Of a stretch of DNA of 64,000 nt, positions 26,807-35,024 are shown piece by piece. A program made the position numbers and the translations under genes. This stretch comes from DASYTH01 sp045806965 (lineage in GTDB: Bacteria > Actinomycetota > Actinomycetes > Mycobacteriales > Pseudonocardiaceae), in the NCBI GenBank assembly GCA_045806965.1, contig JBJMIG010000060.1:1-64000 (forward strand). Reading direction: 5' to 3'. Position 1 is the stretch's first letter, and each line of letters begins with the position of its first letter. The notes below the pieces were generated by a model. It ran no database searches. It was not told the origin of the DNA and worked only from the letters and a program-made list of their open reading frames with translations.

Positions 26807-27717
26807 ACGCTCCAGGTGATCGCGCGGGACTCCTCGTCGGGGCGCGGGGTCCAGCGCACCGAGGTGACCTGGGTTGCCTCGGGGACGACGTACACCGTGT
26901 GGCCGCCGGCGGTCTCGCCAGGAGCCACCCCGATCCGGTGCGGCGGTCGCGACGAGAGCGACACCGGTGCCTTGGCGATGGACGTGCCGTCCGGGGTGAC
27001 CAGGACCAGGTAGAGATCGGGAAGCGTCTGGAACGGGACGGCGCCACGGTTGGTGAGCTCGGTGTGCACGACGACCGAGCGCTCGCCCTCTTGCAGGCGG
27101 TAGCCGGCCGCGGTGAACAGGTAGTCGGCCGGGTCGACGACCTCGACCAGCTGGATCGCCAGCCGCTCGCCCTCGAGGCCCTCGGTGAGCAGGGTGGCGC
27201 CGATCGTGCCGGTGCGGGCGTTGCCGTTGGGCCGCTCGGTGCGCACCGTCGGCATGGTCAGGTCCTGTGGTGGTTGGTCGCCGCGCGCCCACGACGAGGT
27301 CTGCGGCGGACCCCAGGTACTCATCGGCTGCGGGAAGGGGTTGCTCGGCGGTCCGGTCTGCGCCGGGAACGGGTTGCTCGCCGGGTGCGGCGCGGGGTGC
27401 GGCGGATGCGGTCCGGCCGGCGGGCCCTGCGGGTAGCCGTACTGCGGCGGGTAGGGCGCCTGCGGCGGGTAGCCCTGGACGTTGTAGGGGCCGGACGGGG
27501 TGGCGGCCGCGGTCCTGGCCAGCGCGCCGCGCAACCGGTTCGGGTCGCACTCCACCCCCACCAGCAGGGGCAGTCCGGTCGCCGAGAGCGCGACCAGGCG
27601 AGAGGCCACCTCACGCGGATCCATACCAAGCCGAGCGGCCACGTCGTGCACCGCGGCCCGCCCGAGCTCGGCCACCACGGCGAGCAGGCGGAGGTCAACA
27701 GGATCCGTCGCGACCAC
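26797..27717 (-). CDS. Winged-helix / proline-rich linker / beta-domain protein
   Basis: Unrecognised protein of about 306 residues. Residues ~5-60 look like a winged helix (LRLLAVVAELGRAAVHDVAARLGMDPREVASRLVAL). Residues ~85-155 are a Pro/Gly/Tyr/Gln-rich disordered linker (GYPPQAPYPPQYGYPQG). The C-terminal ~150 residues are beta-rich (GERSVVVHTELTNRGAVPFQTLPDLYLVLVTPDG), like an immunoglobulin-fold DUF4352-type domain. No signal peptide or membrane helix is seen, though such beta domains are usually extracellular. I chose GTG 27717 because TAGCGT lies 7 bases upstream (leaderless); GTG 27726 is the alternative. Confidence 0.75.
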   Translation of the reverse strand: MVATDPVDLRLLAVVAELGRAAVHDVAARLGMDPREVASRLVALSATGLPLLVGVECDPNRLRGALARTAAATPSGPYNVQGYPPQAPYPPQYGYPQGPPAGPHPPHPAPHPASNPFPAQTGPPSNPFPQPMSTWGPPQTSSWARGDQPPQDLTMPTVRTERPNGNARTGTIGATLLTEGLEGERLAIQLVEVVDPADYLFTAAGYRLQEGERSVVVHTELTNRGAVPFQTLPDLYLVLVTPDGTSIAKAPVSLSSRPPHRIGVAPGETAGGHTVYVVPEATQVTSVRWTPRPDEESRAITWSVES

Positions 27718-27848
27718 GGTTGGCACGCTACCCGGTCAGGCCGGTCGACGGGCTGGTGGCCGCGCCGCCAACGGCCAGCGGGCCGGCCCGGCGGGGTGCT
27801 CGGGTGCGTGCAGGATCGGCCTGCTGGGAACCGGTGACCGTGGCACCC

Positions 27849-27991
27849 GCGAGTCTCGCGCTCCAGCAGCCGAGTGCTGCGCTCCGGCAACTGAATGCTG
27901 CGCTCCAGCAACGGCGGCCTGCCCTCGATGCGTCCGCGGGGACGGGAAGTTGCCTGAGCGCGAGACTCGCTTGCCTGAGCGCGAGACTCGC
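27849..27991. repeat. 21-bp palindromic repeat array, both orientations
   Basis: Two tandem copies of a 21-bp unit (T + TGCCTGAGCGCGAGACTCGC) occupy 27950-27970 and 27971-27991. About 85 bases upstream, three diverged copies run in the opposite sense (GCGAGTCTCGCGCTC at 27849, then CGAGTGCTGCGCTC and GAATGCTGCGCTC at ~22-base steps). Each unit contains the small palindrome GCGAG-A/T-CTCGC. The opposing copies could form a long hairpin. The same unit recurs at 38654-38695 and 51267-51329. Confidence 0.8.
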
Positions 27992-28054
27992 GGGAGGACC
28001 AGCGGTCGCCTGCTGGCTGAGGGTTGTCATAGCGCGCCCCGTGCTAGAAGATTT

Positions 28055-28079
28055 CTCGGTTGGCCCACTCTCGGTTGGT
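28055..28079 (+). promoter_or_regulatory. Direct repeat upstream of the sugar ABC operon
   Basis: TCTCGGTTGG occurs at 28055-28064 and again at 28070-28079, a 15-base period, 50-75 bases before the start of the binding-protein gene. It could be a regulator site, but no regulator gene is adjacent. Confidence 0.35.
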
Positions 28080-28129
28080 GACTTTCCGCTGTCGGCCGTG
28101 AGCAGCTCAAAGACGAGGAAGGTGCCCAC

Positions 28130-29527
28130 ATGCGACAGAAGGTTGTGCTCGCCGCCGCGGTGTCGGCAACACTGGTTCTCTCCGGGTGCCTCGGGCCGCA
28201 ACAGGATTCCAATACCAGCCGCAACGCCGACGCCAAGGACGTCACGCTGACCATCACGTCCAACTCGGTGGCCGGCGGCAAGAACGCGCTTGGCGCGCAG
28301 TGGGTCACCGACTGGGTCATCCCGAAGTTCGTCGAGGCGCAGCGCGCCAAGGGCGTCAACGCGACCGTCAAATTCGACGGCATCGGCTCCGATGACAAGG
28401 ACTACAAGACAAAGATCGCGCTGGACTTCAACACCGGCGGCGGCGGGGATGTCGTGGAGATTGACGGCATCTGGCTCGGCGAGTTCGCCCAGGCGGGTCA
28501 GGTCAAGCCGCTCGAGGATCTGGTCGGCAAGGAGAAAGCCGACTCCTGGGACGGCTGGGGCCAGATCCCGGACGCGGTCGAGGCGCTCGGCCGGTTCGAG
28601 ACCAAGCGCTACGGCGTCCCGGTCGGCACCGACGGCCGGGTGCTGTACTTCAACAAGAAACTGTTCGCCCAGGCCGGGTTACCGGCCGACTGGCAGCCGA
28701 AGAGCTGGGACGAGATCATCTCGACCGGGCAGAAGCTCAAGGCGCTGCCCGGGGTGATCCCGATTCAGCTCAACGGCGGCACCGTCATGACCGAGGCCAC
28801 CGCGATGCAGGGTGTGCTGCCGCTGCTCGTCGGCACCGGCAGGGAGGTCTACCAGGACGGCAAGTGGCTCGGCGGCGACCAGCACCTCAAGGACGTGCTC
28901 GGCATGTACCAACGCATCTACGGCGCCGGTCTCGGCGATCCGTTGCTCCAGCAGGAGGCCAAGGGCCGGGACAAGTCCTTCGCCGAGTTCGCCGACAACA
29001 AGATCGGGATTCTGCTGGAGAGCGACTACTTCTGGCGCTCGGTGGTCGAGCCGACCAAGGGCGTGGCCAAGATGGCGGACCGCAACAGCGCGGTCGGCTG
29101 GGCGATGGTGCCGGCGCGTTCCTCCGGCGCCGGGGTCGGCGGGCAGGACTACGTGAGCATGTCCGGTGGTTCGGTGCGGGTGGTCAACCCGAACAGCAAG
29201 TTCCCGCAGCAGGCGTGGGAGCTGTTGCAGTTCATGAACTCCTTCGACGCCACCAAGGCGCGGCTGGCCGGCACCGCGCAGATCACCCAGCGCAACGACG
29301 TGAACAAGGAGGTCCTCGCCAGCGACCCGATGCTGAACTTCGTCGCCACCAAGGTGTTGCCGATCACCCGGTTCCGGCCGGGCCTCGCGGACTATCCCAA
29401 GGTCTCCGCCGCACTCCAGCAGGCGACCGCGGACGTGCTCAGCGGCAAGAGCCCGGACGACGCCGCGGCCGGCTACCAGCAGGCGCTGGTGAAGGCGGTC
29501 GGCCAGGACAAGGTGGCCGGTGGCTGA
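28130..29527 (+). CDS. Sugar ABC transporter substrate-binding lipoprotein
   Basis: A 465-residue extracellular binding protein of the family-1 (CUT1) type. The signal peptide ends in the lipobox LSGC (C near residue 20), so it is lipid-anchored. The body has the expected two-lobe pattern (VTLTITSNSVAGG, DVVEIDGIWLGEFAQAGQVKPL, GVPVGTDGRVLYFNKKLFAQAGLP). The sugar cannot be predicted. GAGGAAGG precedes the ATG. It overlaps the first permease gene by 8 bases, heading a complete four-gene transporter operon. Confidence 0.92.
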   Translation: MRQKVVLAAAVSATLVLSGCLGPQQDSNTSRNADAKDVTLTITSNSVAGGKNALGAQWVTDWVIPKFVEAQRAKGVNATVKFDGIGSDDKDYKTKIALDFNTGGGGDVVEIDGIWLGEFAQAGQVKPLEDLVGKEKADSWDGWGQIPDAVEALGRFETKRYGVPVGTDGRVLYFNKKLFAQAGLPADWQPKSWDEIISTGQKLKALPGVIPIQLNGGTVMTEATAMQGVLPLLVGTGREVYQDGKWLGGDQHLKDVLGMYQRIYGAGLGDPLLQQEAKGRDKSFAEFADNKIGILLESDYFWRSVVEPTKGVAKMADRNSAVGWAMVPARSSGAGVGGQDYVSMSGGSVRVVNPNSKFPQQAWELLQFMNSFDATKARLAGTAQITQRNDVNKEVLASDPMLNFVATKVLPITRFRPGLADYPKVSAALQQATADVLSGKSPDDAAAGYQQALVKAVGQDKVAGG

Positions 29528-30461
29528 TCCGGGCGCGGGTGCCGCGCTGCTCGACGCGCCGGTCGCGCAGCGGGTGCCGGCCGCCGATGTGGCCGGGCTC
29601 GGCCGGATGCGCGCATTGGGGTTCGTCGCCCCGGCGATGCTGCTGATCGGGATCTTCCTGATCTTCCCCGCGCTGTGGACCGTCTACATCGGATTGACCA
29701 ACTATCAGCTGACCGGTGCGGCGTCGGTCGCCCCGGCGGTGGTCGGGCTCGGCAACTACCTTGAGGCACTGGACGACGCGCTGTTCGGCAACGCGCTCCG
29801 ACTGAGCCTGCTGTTCGTGCTCGGCTCCGCGGTCCTCGGACAGAATCTCCTCGGCTTCGCGCTGGCCTGGACGTTGCGTTCGGCCCGCCCGTGGTTGCGC
29901 CGCTTGGTCGAGGGTCTGGTGCTGCTGGCCTGGATCCTGCCCGGCGTGGTGGTGGCCTACCTGTGGATCGCGGTGCTCGACCGGTCCGACGGCACGCTCA
30001 ACCGGCTGCTCGGCACCCCCGGCACCGCCTGGCTGCTCACCTATCCGATGGCCAGCCTCATCGTGTTCAACACCTGGCGGGGCACCGCGTTCTCCATGAT
30101 GCTGTACGGCTCGGCGTTGGCCGCGGTGCCGCCGTCTCAGCTGGAGACCGCGCGGATGGTCGGCGCTGGGCGGCTGCAAACGGTGCGGGACGTGGTCTTT
30201 CCGCACATCCGCGGGCACGTGCTGACCAACACGCTGCTGATCAGCCTGTGGACCTTCAACGACTTCAGCCCGTTCCTGCTCACCGCGGGCGGGCCGAACC
30301 ACCGCTCGGAGACCCTGCCGGTGTTCATCTACCAGCAGGCGATCGGTGGTGAGGGCAACGGGCGGCTGGGTTACGCCTCGGCCATCTCGCTGCTGTTGCT
30401 GCTGGCGAACCTGGTGCTGGCACTGGGGTATCTCGCGCTGTTACGGCGGCGGCGCGGATGA
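29520..30461 (+). CDS. Sugar ABC transporter permease (MalF type)
   Basis: A 313-residue inner-membrane subunit with about six helices and the cytoplasmic EAA loop for ATPase contact (SQLETARMVGAGRLQTVRDVVFPHIRGHV). It belongs to the MalF/UgpA side of CUT1 importers. The GTG start lies within the 3' end of the binding-protein gene. The next permease begins four bases before its stop. Confidence 0.92.
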   Translation: MADPGAGAALLDAPVAQRVPAADVAGLGRMRALGFVAPAMLLIGIFLIFPALWTVYIGLTNYQLTGAASVAPAVVGLGNYLEALDDALFGNALRLSLLFVLGSAVLGQNLLGFALAWTLRSARPWLRRLVEGLVLLAWILPGVVVAYLWIAVLDRSDGTLNRLLGTPGTAWLLTYPMASLIVFNTWRGTAFSMMLYGSALAAVPPSQLETARMVGAGRLQTVRDVVFPHIRGHVLTNTLLISLWTFNDFSPFLLTAGGPNHRSETLPVFIYQQAIGGEGNGRLGYASAISLLLLLANLVLALGYLALLRRRRG

Positions 30462-31297
30462 GCGGGCCGGGTGCGGCGGTGCGGTCGCTGGTGCTGCGGC
30501 GGGTCGCCTACACCGCGTTCATGGCGGTGGTGCTGGCGTTCTTCGCCATCCCGATGCTCTGGCTGGCCAGTGCGCCGTTCGACAGCCGGCCCGGGCTCGG
30601 GTTGCGCTGGCCGGACTGGACGCTGGCCAACGTCGAGGCCACCGTGCGTCATCCCTACGCGCTGGGCTCGCTGGTGAACTCCGTGATCCTGTGCGTGGTG
30701 GCCACCGCGGTGACCACCGTGGCGGCCACGCTGGCCGCCTACGCCCTGGCCCGGGTGCGCCTGCCCGGCCGCGATGCGTTGCTGTACCTGCTGTTGCTGC
30801 TGTCCAGCGTGGTCACCGGGACCGCCGCCATGGTGCCGATCTTCGTCATGATGAAGCAGCTCGGGCTGATCAACTCGCACTACGGGACCGCGTTGGTGAT
30901 CGCAGGCGGGATGCTGCCGGCGGCCATCTTCATCCTGAAGGACTTCGTGGACGCGGTGCCGCGCTCCTATGAGGAGTCGGCCAGGGTGTTCGGTGCCTCA
31001 GCCGGGCAGGTGCTGCGGCACGTGGTGCTTCCGGTGGCCCGGCCGGGCATCGCCACCATCCTGGTCTGGTCGTTCGTCCAGGCATGGGGGAACTTCCTGC
31101 TGCCGTTCCTGCTGATCCGCGACGTGGACAAGCAGCCGGGCGCGGTGCTGCTGCAAACGCTGCGCGACGAGGGCGGCAGCGCGAACCTGACCGTGATCCC
31201 GGTGTTCTCACTGCTCTACTCGATCCCGGTGATCGTGCTGTACCTGTTCGTCAGCAAGCGGTACGGGTTCCGCTTCCACGGAGGGATCAAGGCCTGA
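30458..31297 (+). CDS. Sugar ABC transporter permease (MalG type)
   Basis: A 279-residue partner permease with about six helices and a clear EAA loop (PRSYEESARVFGASAGQVLRHVVLPVARPGI). It belongs to the MalG/UgpE side. ATGA overlap with the preceding permease and one-base overlap (TGATG) with the ATPase gene indicate a single transcript. Confidence 0.92.
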   Translation: MSGPGAAVRSLVLRRVAYTAFMAVVLAFFAIPMLWLASAPFDSRPGLGLRWPDWTLANVEATVRHPYALGSLVNSVILCVVATAVTTVAATLAAYALARVRLPGRDALLYLLLLLSSVVTGTAAMVPIFVMMKQLGLINSHYGTALVIAGGMLPAAIFILKDFVDAVPRSYEESARVFGASAGQVLRHVVLPVARPGIATILVWSFVQAWGNFLLPFLLIRDVDKQPGAVLLQTLRDEGGSANLTVIPVFSLLYSIPVIVLYLFVSKRYGFRFHGGIKA

Positions 31298-32376
31298 TGG
31301 CGGGCATCGAGCTGACCGGGCTGTCCACCGTGTACCCCAACGGGGTGCGCGCGGTCGACGCGCTCGACCTGTCCATCGTGGACGGTGAGTTCTTCGCGCT
31401 GCTCGGCCCGTCCGGCTGCGGCAAGACCACGTTGCTGCGCACCATTGCCGGGCTGGAACCGGCGAGCGCCGGCACGGTGTCGATCGGCGGTCGGGAGGTC
31501 ACCCGGACCGAGCCGGGCCGCCGCCGGGTGGCCATGGTGTTCCAGGACTACGCGCTGTTCCCGCACATGACGGTGGCGCAGAACATCGCCTACCCGCTGC
31601 GGGTGCGTCGGGAGCCGCGTGCCAGACAGCGTTCGGTTGCCGAGGAGACCGCGGCCGGTCTCGGGCTCGGGGACCTGCTCGAGCGCCGGCCCGGGCAGCT
31701 CTCCGGGGGCCAGCAGCAGCGGGTGGCGCTGGCCAGGGCCATCGCCATGGACGCCGACGTGCTGCTGCTCGACGAGCCGCTGTCCAACCTCGATGCCCGG
31801 CTCCGGCTGGAGGCCAGGACGTTTCTCAAGCGGCTACAGCGCGAGCTCGGCCTCACCACCGTGTTCGTCACCCACGACCAGGCCGAGGCGCTCGCCCTGG
31901 CGGACCGGATCGCGGTGATGGAGGCCGGCCGGATCCGGCAGCTCGGCACGGCCAAGGCGGTCTTCCAGCGTCCCGGCAGTACGTTCGTGGCCAACTTCAT
32001 CGGTTCCACCCCGATGAACCTGCTGCCCGGCGTGTATCGCCGCGGCGGGGTCGAGGTCGCCGGCACCCGGCTCGCTGCGCCCATCGGCCTCGACCTGGCC
32101 GACGGTGCCGAGGTGGTGGCCGGCATCCGCCCGGAGTACATGACGCTGGACAGCACCGGCCCGGACGGTGCCGACGGTGGTTTTGCCGGCACCGTTTCCG
32201 TCGTGGAGAACCTGGGAATCAGCTCCCTGGTCACCCTGGAATGCGCGGACGGAACCCTGCTCGGCGCCACCGTGCTCGAGCATGAGGAGCCGGTGCCTGG
32301 CACCAAGGTCACCGCCGCCCCCCAGCCCGGCCGGCTGCTGCTCTACGGCGCGGACGGCCTGCTGCTCACCGGCTGA
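31297..32376 (+). CDS. Sugar ABC transporter ATPase (MsmK/UgpC type)
   Basis: A 359-residue nucleotide-binding subunit. Walker A is GPSGCGKTT, the Q-loop VFQDYALFPHM, the signature LSGGQQQR, Walker B VLLLDEPLSNLD, and the switch histidine THDQAEA. The C-terminal ~120 residues form the TOBE/regulatory domain of the MalK group. Many actinobacteria share one MsmK among several importers, whereas this one is encoded with its own permeases. The 3' end overlaps the convergent Uma2 fragment by 11 bases. Confidence 0.94.
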   Translation: MAGIELTGLSTVYPNGVRAVDALDLSIVDGEFFALLGPSGCGKTTLLRTIAGLEPASAGTVSIGGREVTRTEPGRRRVAMVFQDYALFPHMTVAQNIAYPLRVRREPRARQRSVAEETAAGLGLGDLLERRPGQLSGGQQQRVALARAIAMDADVLLLDEPLSNLDARLRLEARTFLKRLQRELGLTTVFVTHDQAEALALADRIAVMEAGRIRQLGTAKAVFQRPGSTFVANFIGSTPMNLLPGVYRRGGVEVAGTRLAAPIGLDLADGAEVVAGIRPEYMTLDSTGPDGADGGFAGTVSVVENLGISSLVTLECADGTLLGATVLEHEEPVPGTKVTAAPQPGRLLLYGADGLLLTG

Positions 32377-32743
32377 GGCCCTCCTTCCAGGCACTGCCGG
32401 GTGTGACCAGCAGCGCTGGCACGATCGTGACCGGGAACGGCCGCGCGACGCGGTAAGCCTGATCGCCAGCGGCCAGGCCGACCCGCTCGTAGCAGCCGGA
32501 CCGGAGCTCGTAGGCGGTCAGGCTGGGCCGGTCGAACTCCGGCTCGACGATCCAGTAGCTCTCGATGCCGAACTCCTCGTACTCGCGGAACTTCTTGGTG
32601 CGATCGCGTTTCCTGGTACTGCGCGAGGCGACCTCGACCGCGAGGACCGGGGGCCGGGTCAGGTACTCGGGCTCGCACGTCTCGTCTCGGATCACCACCA
32701 GGTCGGGAATGCGGTGCAGGTCGGGCGCCAGGTTGACGCCCAC
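32366..32743 (-). CDS. Uma2-family endonuclease-like protein, N-terminally short
   Basis: A 125-residue frame matching the C-terminal two thirds of Uma2/DUF820 proteins, which have a PD-(D/E)XK nuclease fold. The core is present: HRIPDLVVI (Asp), VLAVEVASRSTRKRDRTKK (Glu/Lys) and FREYEEFGIESYWIVEPE. Family members usually have about 185-195 residues; the first ~65 are missing here and are not found upstream in any frame I inspected. It may be a decaying gene or a solo core. It is the end-on neighbour of the ABC ATPase gene. Confidence 0.6.
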   Translation of the reverse strand: MGVNLAPDLHRIPDLVVIRDETCEPEYLTRPPVLAVEVASRSTRKRDRTKKFREYEEFGIESYWIVEPEFDRPSLTAYELRSGCYERVGLAAGDQAYRVARPFPVTIVPALLVTPGSAWKEGLSR

Positions 32744-32826
32744 CGGCCGAGCACCTCGCGCCAGTGTCGCACCGTGACCATTCGATCACACGAGCGACCC
32801 TGGGGGGAGGTCGCCGACGGTCGCGT

Positions 32827-33204
32827 TCAGGCGGTGAACGCCGGGTCGTCGATGAACAGGCGCCAGGTGCCGTCGGGTTGACGGCGGGCGATCTCGGCGG
32901 AGGTGCCCTCGACGGTGAACGGCCCGCCGCCCGGGCCGGCGGCGAGGGTGGCGCGCCAGGAGCTCGACAGCAGGGCCAGGTCGCCGTTGCGGTGCGCCCG
33001 CCTGGTGTCCCCCGCCATGCTCTGCACTCTGCTCAGGAAACCGCCGAGGAACTTGCGCAACGCCGCGGCGCCCGCGACCGGCTTGCCCTCCAGGTCGACG
33101 CCGACCGCGTCCGGCTCGTACAGCGCGACGAGCGCGTCCAGATCGTGGTGGTTGACCGCGGCGACGAAGAGTTCGTGCAGCTCTTCCGGATGGTTGGCGG
33201 GCAT
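32827..33204 (-). CDS. SnoaL/NTF2-like domain protein
   Basis: A 125-residue cone-fold protein of the SnoaL/DUF4440 group (HPEELHELFVAAVNHHDLDALVALYEPDAVGVDLEGKPVAGAAALRKFL, ending DGTWRLFIDDPAFTA). Members include small isomerases, hydrolases and accessory proteins; no specific role can be given. I chose ATG 33204 because GGAGG lies 6 bases upstream; the frame is open for 12 more codons. Confidence 0.8.
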   Translation of the reverse strand: MPANHPEELHELFVAAVNHHDLDALVALYEPDAVGVDLEGKPVAGAAALRKFLGGFLSRVQSMAGDTRRAHRNGDLALLSSSWRATLAAGPGGGPFTVEGTSAEIARRQPDGTWRLFIDDPAFTA

Positions 33205-33276
33205 CGAGCGCCTCCTGACAGTCGGAGGTGGAGCGGACACCCGATAGAGCGGCCCACGCGCCCGATCCGTTAGCGC

Positions 33277-33837
33277 TCAGCTCGGCGGCAGATCGGAGCG
33301 GACCACGCCGTAGACGACCTCGTCGTGCCAGGTGCCGTCGCGGAAGCACATCCCGCGCAGCAGGCCCTCCCGGGTGAGGCCGGCCTTCTCAAGGGCGCGC
33401 TGCTCGGCGATGTTGTCCACCGAGGTGAACGCCTGCACGCGGTTGTACTGGGTGTTCGCGAACAGGTACCGCACCAGCTGCCGCTGGGCGTCGGTACCGA
33501 GGCCCCGACCCCGCCACCGCGGCCACAGGCTGATGCCGAACTCCCAGCACTGGTAGGGAGAATCCGGATGCACCGGCCGCCAGCTGAGGAAGCCGGCCCG
33601 CTCGCCGGCCGGGGTCTCCACGATCAGCATCCAGCTCTCCGGCCCGAGCAGCCGGTTCTCGTCCCACCGCTTACGCCAGACCCGCTGACCCTGATAGCCC
33701 GACCAGTTGAACACGCCGATGGCTTCGGGATCGAGAAACATCTCCTCGAGTGCTTCGAGGTCCTCCTCGGTAACCGGCCGCAGCCGGACCGAACCAGGCG
33801 AGGAGATGTCCACCGGTTCGCTCGCCAGCTCGCTCAC
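33277..33837 (-). CDS. GNAT-family N-acetyltransferase
   Basis: A 186-residue acetyltransferase of the RimJ/RimL-like type. Visible are VRLRPVTEEDLEALEEMF at the N-terminus, the acetyl-CoA loop PRWRGRGLGTDAQRQLVRYLF and VDNIAEQRALEKAGLTREGLLRG. The substrate, an amine of a small molecule or protein N-terminus, is unknown. The GTG start overlaps the stop of the OsmC gene by four bases, so the two are probably cotranscribed. Confidence 0.87.
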   Translation of the reverse strand: MSELASEPVDISSPGSVRLRPVTEEDLEALEEMFLDPEAIGVFNWSGYQGQRVWRKRWDENRLLGPESWMLIVETPAGERAGFLSWRPVHPDSPYQCWEFGISLWPRWRGRGLGTDAQRQLVRYLFANTQYNRVQAFTSVDNIAEQRALEKAGLTREGLLRGMCFRDGTWHDEVVYGVVRSDLPPS

Positions 33838-34259
33838 GTGAGCGCGGCGTCCAGCGTGATCGTCGTGCCGGTCAGCGCCTTGGACACCGGGCAGTTCTGC
33901 TTGGCGCCCTCGGCCGCCTCGGCGAACGCGGCCGCGTCCAGGCCGGGCACGCTGGCCCGCACGGTGAGGCGGATGCCGGTGATTCCCTCGCCGGGCTGGA
34001 ACGTCACGTCCGCCTTGGTCTCGATGGTCTGCGGCGGGGTGCCGGCCCCGGCCAGGCCGTGCGCGAGCGCCATCGAGAAACAGGTCGAGTGCGCGGCGGC
34101 GATGAGCTCCTCCGGGCTGGTCTTGCCCTCCGCCTGCTCGGCGCGCGCCCGCCAGGTCACCGGGTAGCTGCCGATCCCGGACGAGTCCAGCGACACCGTG
34201 CCGGAGCCGTTCATCAGGTCGCTGTTCCAGACCGCGTGCGCGGTGCGTGTTGTGGCCAT
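33834..34259 (-). CDS. osmC: OsmC-type peroxiredoxin
   Basis: A 141-residue OsmC/Ohr-family thiol peroxidase that removes organic hydroperoxides. Both redox cysteines are present: AHSTCFSMAL and KQNCPVSKAL. The sequence is closer to the OsmC than the OhrR-linked Ohr type (ERAEQAEGKTSPEELIAAAHSTCF-like context). ATG start; it leads a two-gene unit with the GNAT gene. Confidence 0.9.
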   Translation of the reverse strand: MATTRTAHAVWNSDLMNGSGTVSLDSSGIGSYPVTWRARAEQAEGKTSPEELIAAAHSTCFSMALAHGLAGAGTPPQTIETKADVTFQPGEGITGIRLTVRASVPGLDAAAFAEAAEGAKQNCPVSKALTGTTITLDAALT

Positions 34260-34271
34260 GACCAGATCACA

Positions 34272-34907
34272 TCAGACCGGGCTGTCGTCGAGCACCGCGG
34301 GGTGAGCCGGATCGTCCATCCGCACCCCGGTGTCCGCGGTGTGCAGCGGGCGCACCTCGGCCTCGTAACGGGCGAACGCCGGCAGTGCCCAGGCGTCCTC
34401 GGCGGGCGTGCGCCGGACCAGCGCCGGAGCGGACATCCACAGGTGCACGGTGTGCTCGAAGCCGAGGCCCCGGCCGAGGAGCAACTCGCCGTCGACGACC
34501 AGCACCCCGCCGGCCGGCAGGGCCAGGTAACCGGCTCGGGTGGCGCGGTCGGTAGCGGTGTCCCACAGGGTGGGCAGCAGTCGCCCGGAGCCGCCCGGCT
34601 CGAGCGGGTCGAGCACCTCCCGGGACAGGCCGCCCGCGTCCAGCCAGTCCTCGTACCGGGCGTCCGGGTTGGTCCGGCCGCGCTCGAAGCGCAGCGACGC
34701 CGGCCGCAGGAAGTCCGCGGCGGACACCCGGCGCACCGCCCGCCCGCGCAGCCGCAGGCGCTCGGCCAGCGTGTCGGCGAACGCGCCGGGCTCGGTCGCC
34801 GGCGCGCCGTCGACGGCCACCCGGACCCATTCTTCCCGCGGCCGGACGGCGATCGCGTCGGCGACCTCGTCGACCAGGACCGCAAGGGAGACCGGCCGAA
34901 TACGCAT
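34272..34907 (-). CDS. Uridine kinase-like protein with degenerate P-loop
   Basis: A 211-residue relative of actinobacterial uridine kinases. The order VRVAVDGAPATEPGAFADTLAERL, SAADFLRPASLRFERGRTNPDARYEDWLD and GVLVVDGELLLG (Walker B-like) follows that family. However, the loop VDGAPATEPGAF lacks the GK(T/S) of Walker A, so ATP-dependent kinase activity is doubtful. The ATG at 34907 is used; the frame stays open far upstream through dnaE on the opposite strand, but that part is a shadow. It is divergent from dnaE. Confidence 0.75.
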   Translation of the reverse strand: MRIRPVSLAVLVDEVADAIAVRPREEWVRVAVDGAPATEPGAFADTLAERLRLRGRAVRRVSAADFLRPASLRFERGRTNPDARYEDWLDAGGLSREVLDPLEPGGSGRLLPTLWDTATDRATRAGYLALPAGGVLVVDGELLLGRGLGFEHTVHLWMSAPALVRRTPAEDAWALPAFARYEAEVRPLHTADTGVRMDDPAHPAVLDDSPV

Positions 34908-35024
34908 GCACCCCAGTATCGAGCGTCTTCGAGTGTCGGTCCCCGGGGGTAGAACCGAAGGGTGTTCGACACGCCTCGCCGGGTGCCCGCCAGCCGCCGT
35001 GATCTCGTCGTAGGGTGATGCCTC

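Larger units (their letters stand above)
27727..28129. other. Divergent intergenic region with repeat array
   Basis: About 400 bases between the - strand HTH/proline-rich gene and the + strand sugar-binding lipoprotein. It holds a repeat array (27849-27991), a direct repeat (28055-28079) and the GAGGAAGG ribosome binding site of the lipoprotein gene. The open frames crossing it mostly read the repeats and are not credible genes. Confidence 0.65.

Noticed and set aside
27849..27991. Possible CRISPR array
   Set aside because: The 21-bp units abut directly with no unique spacers, there are only 2-3 copies per site, and no cas gene is present.
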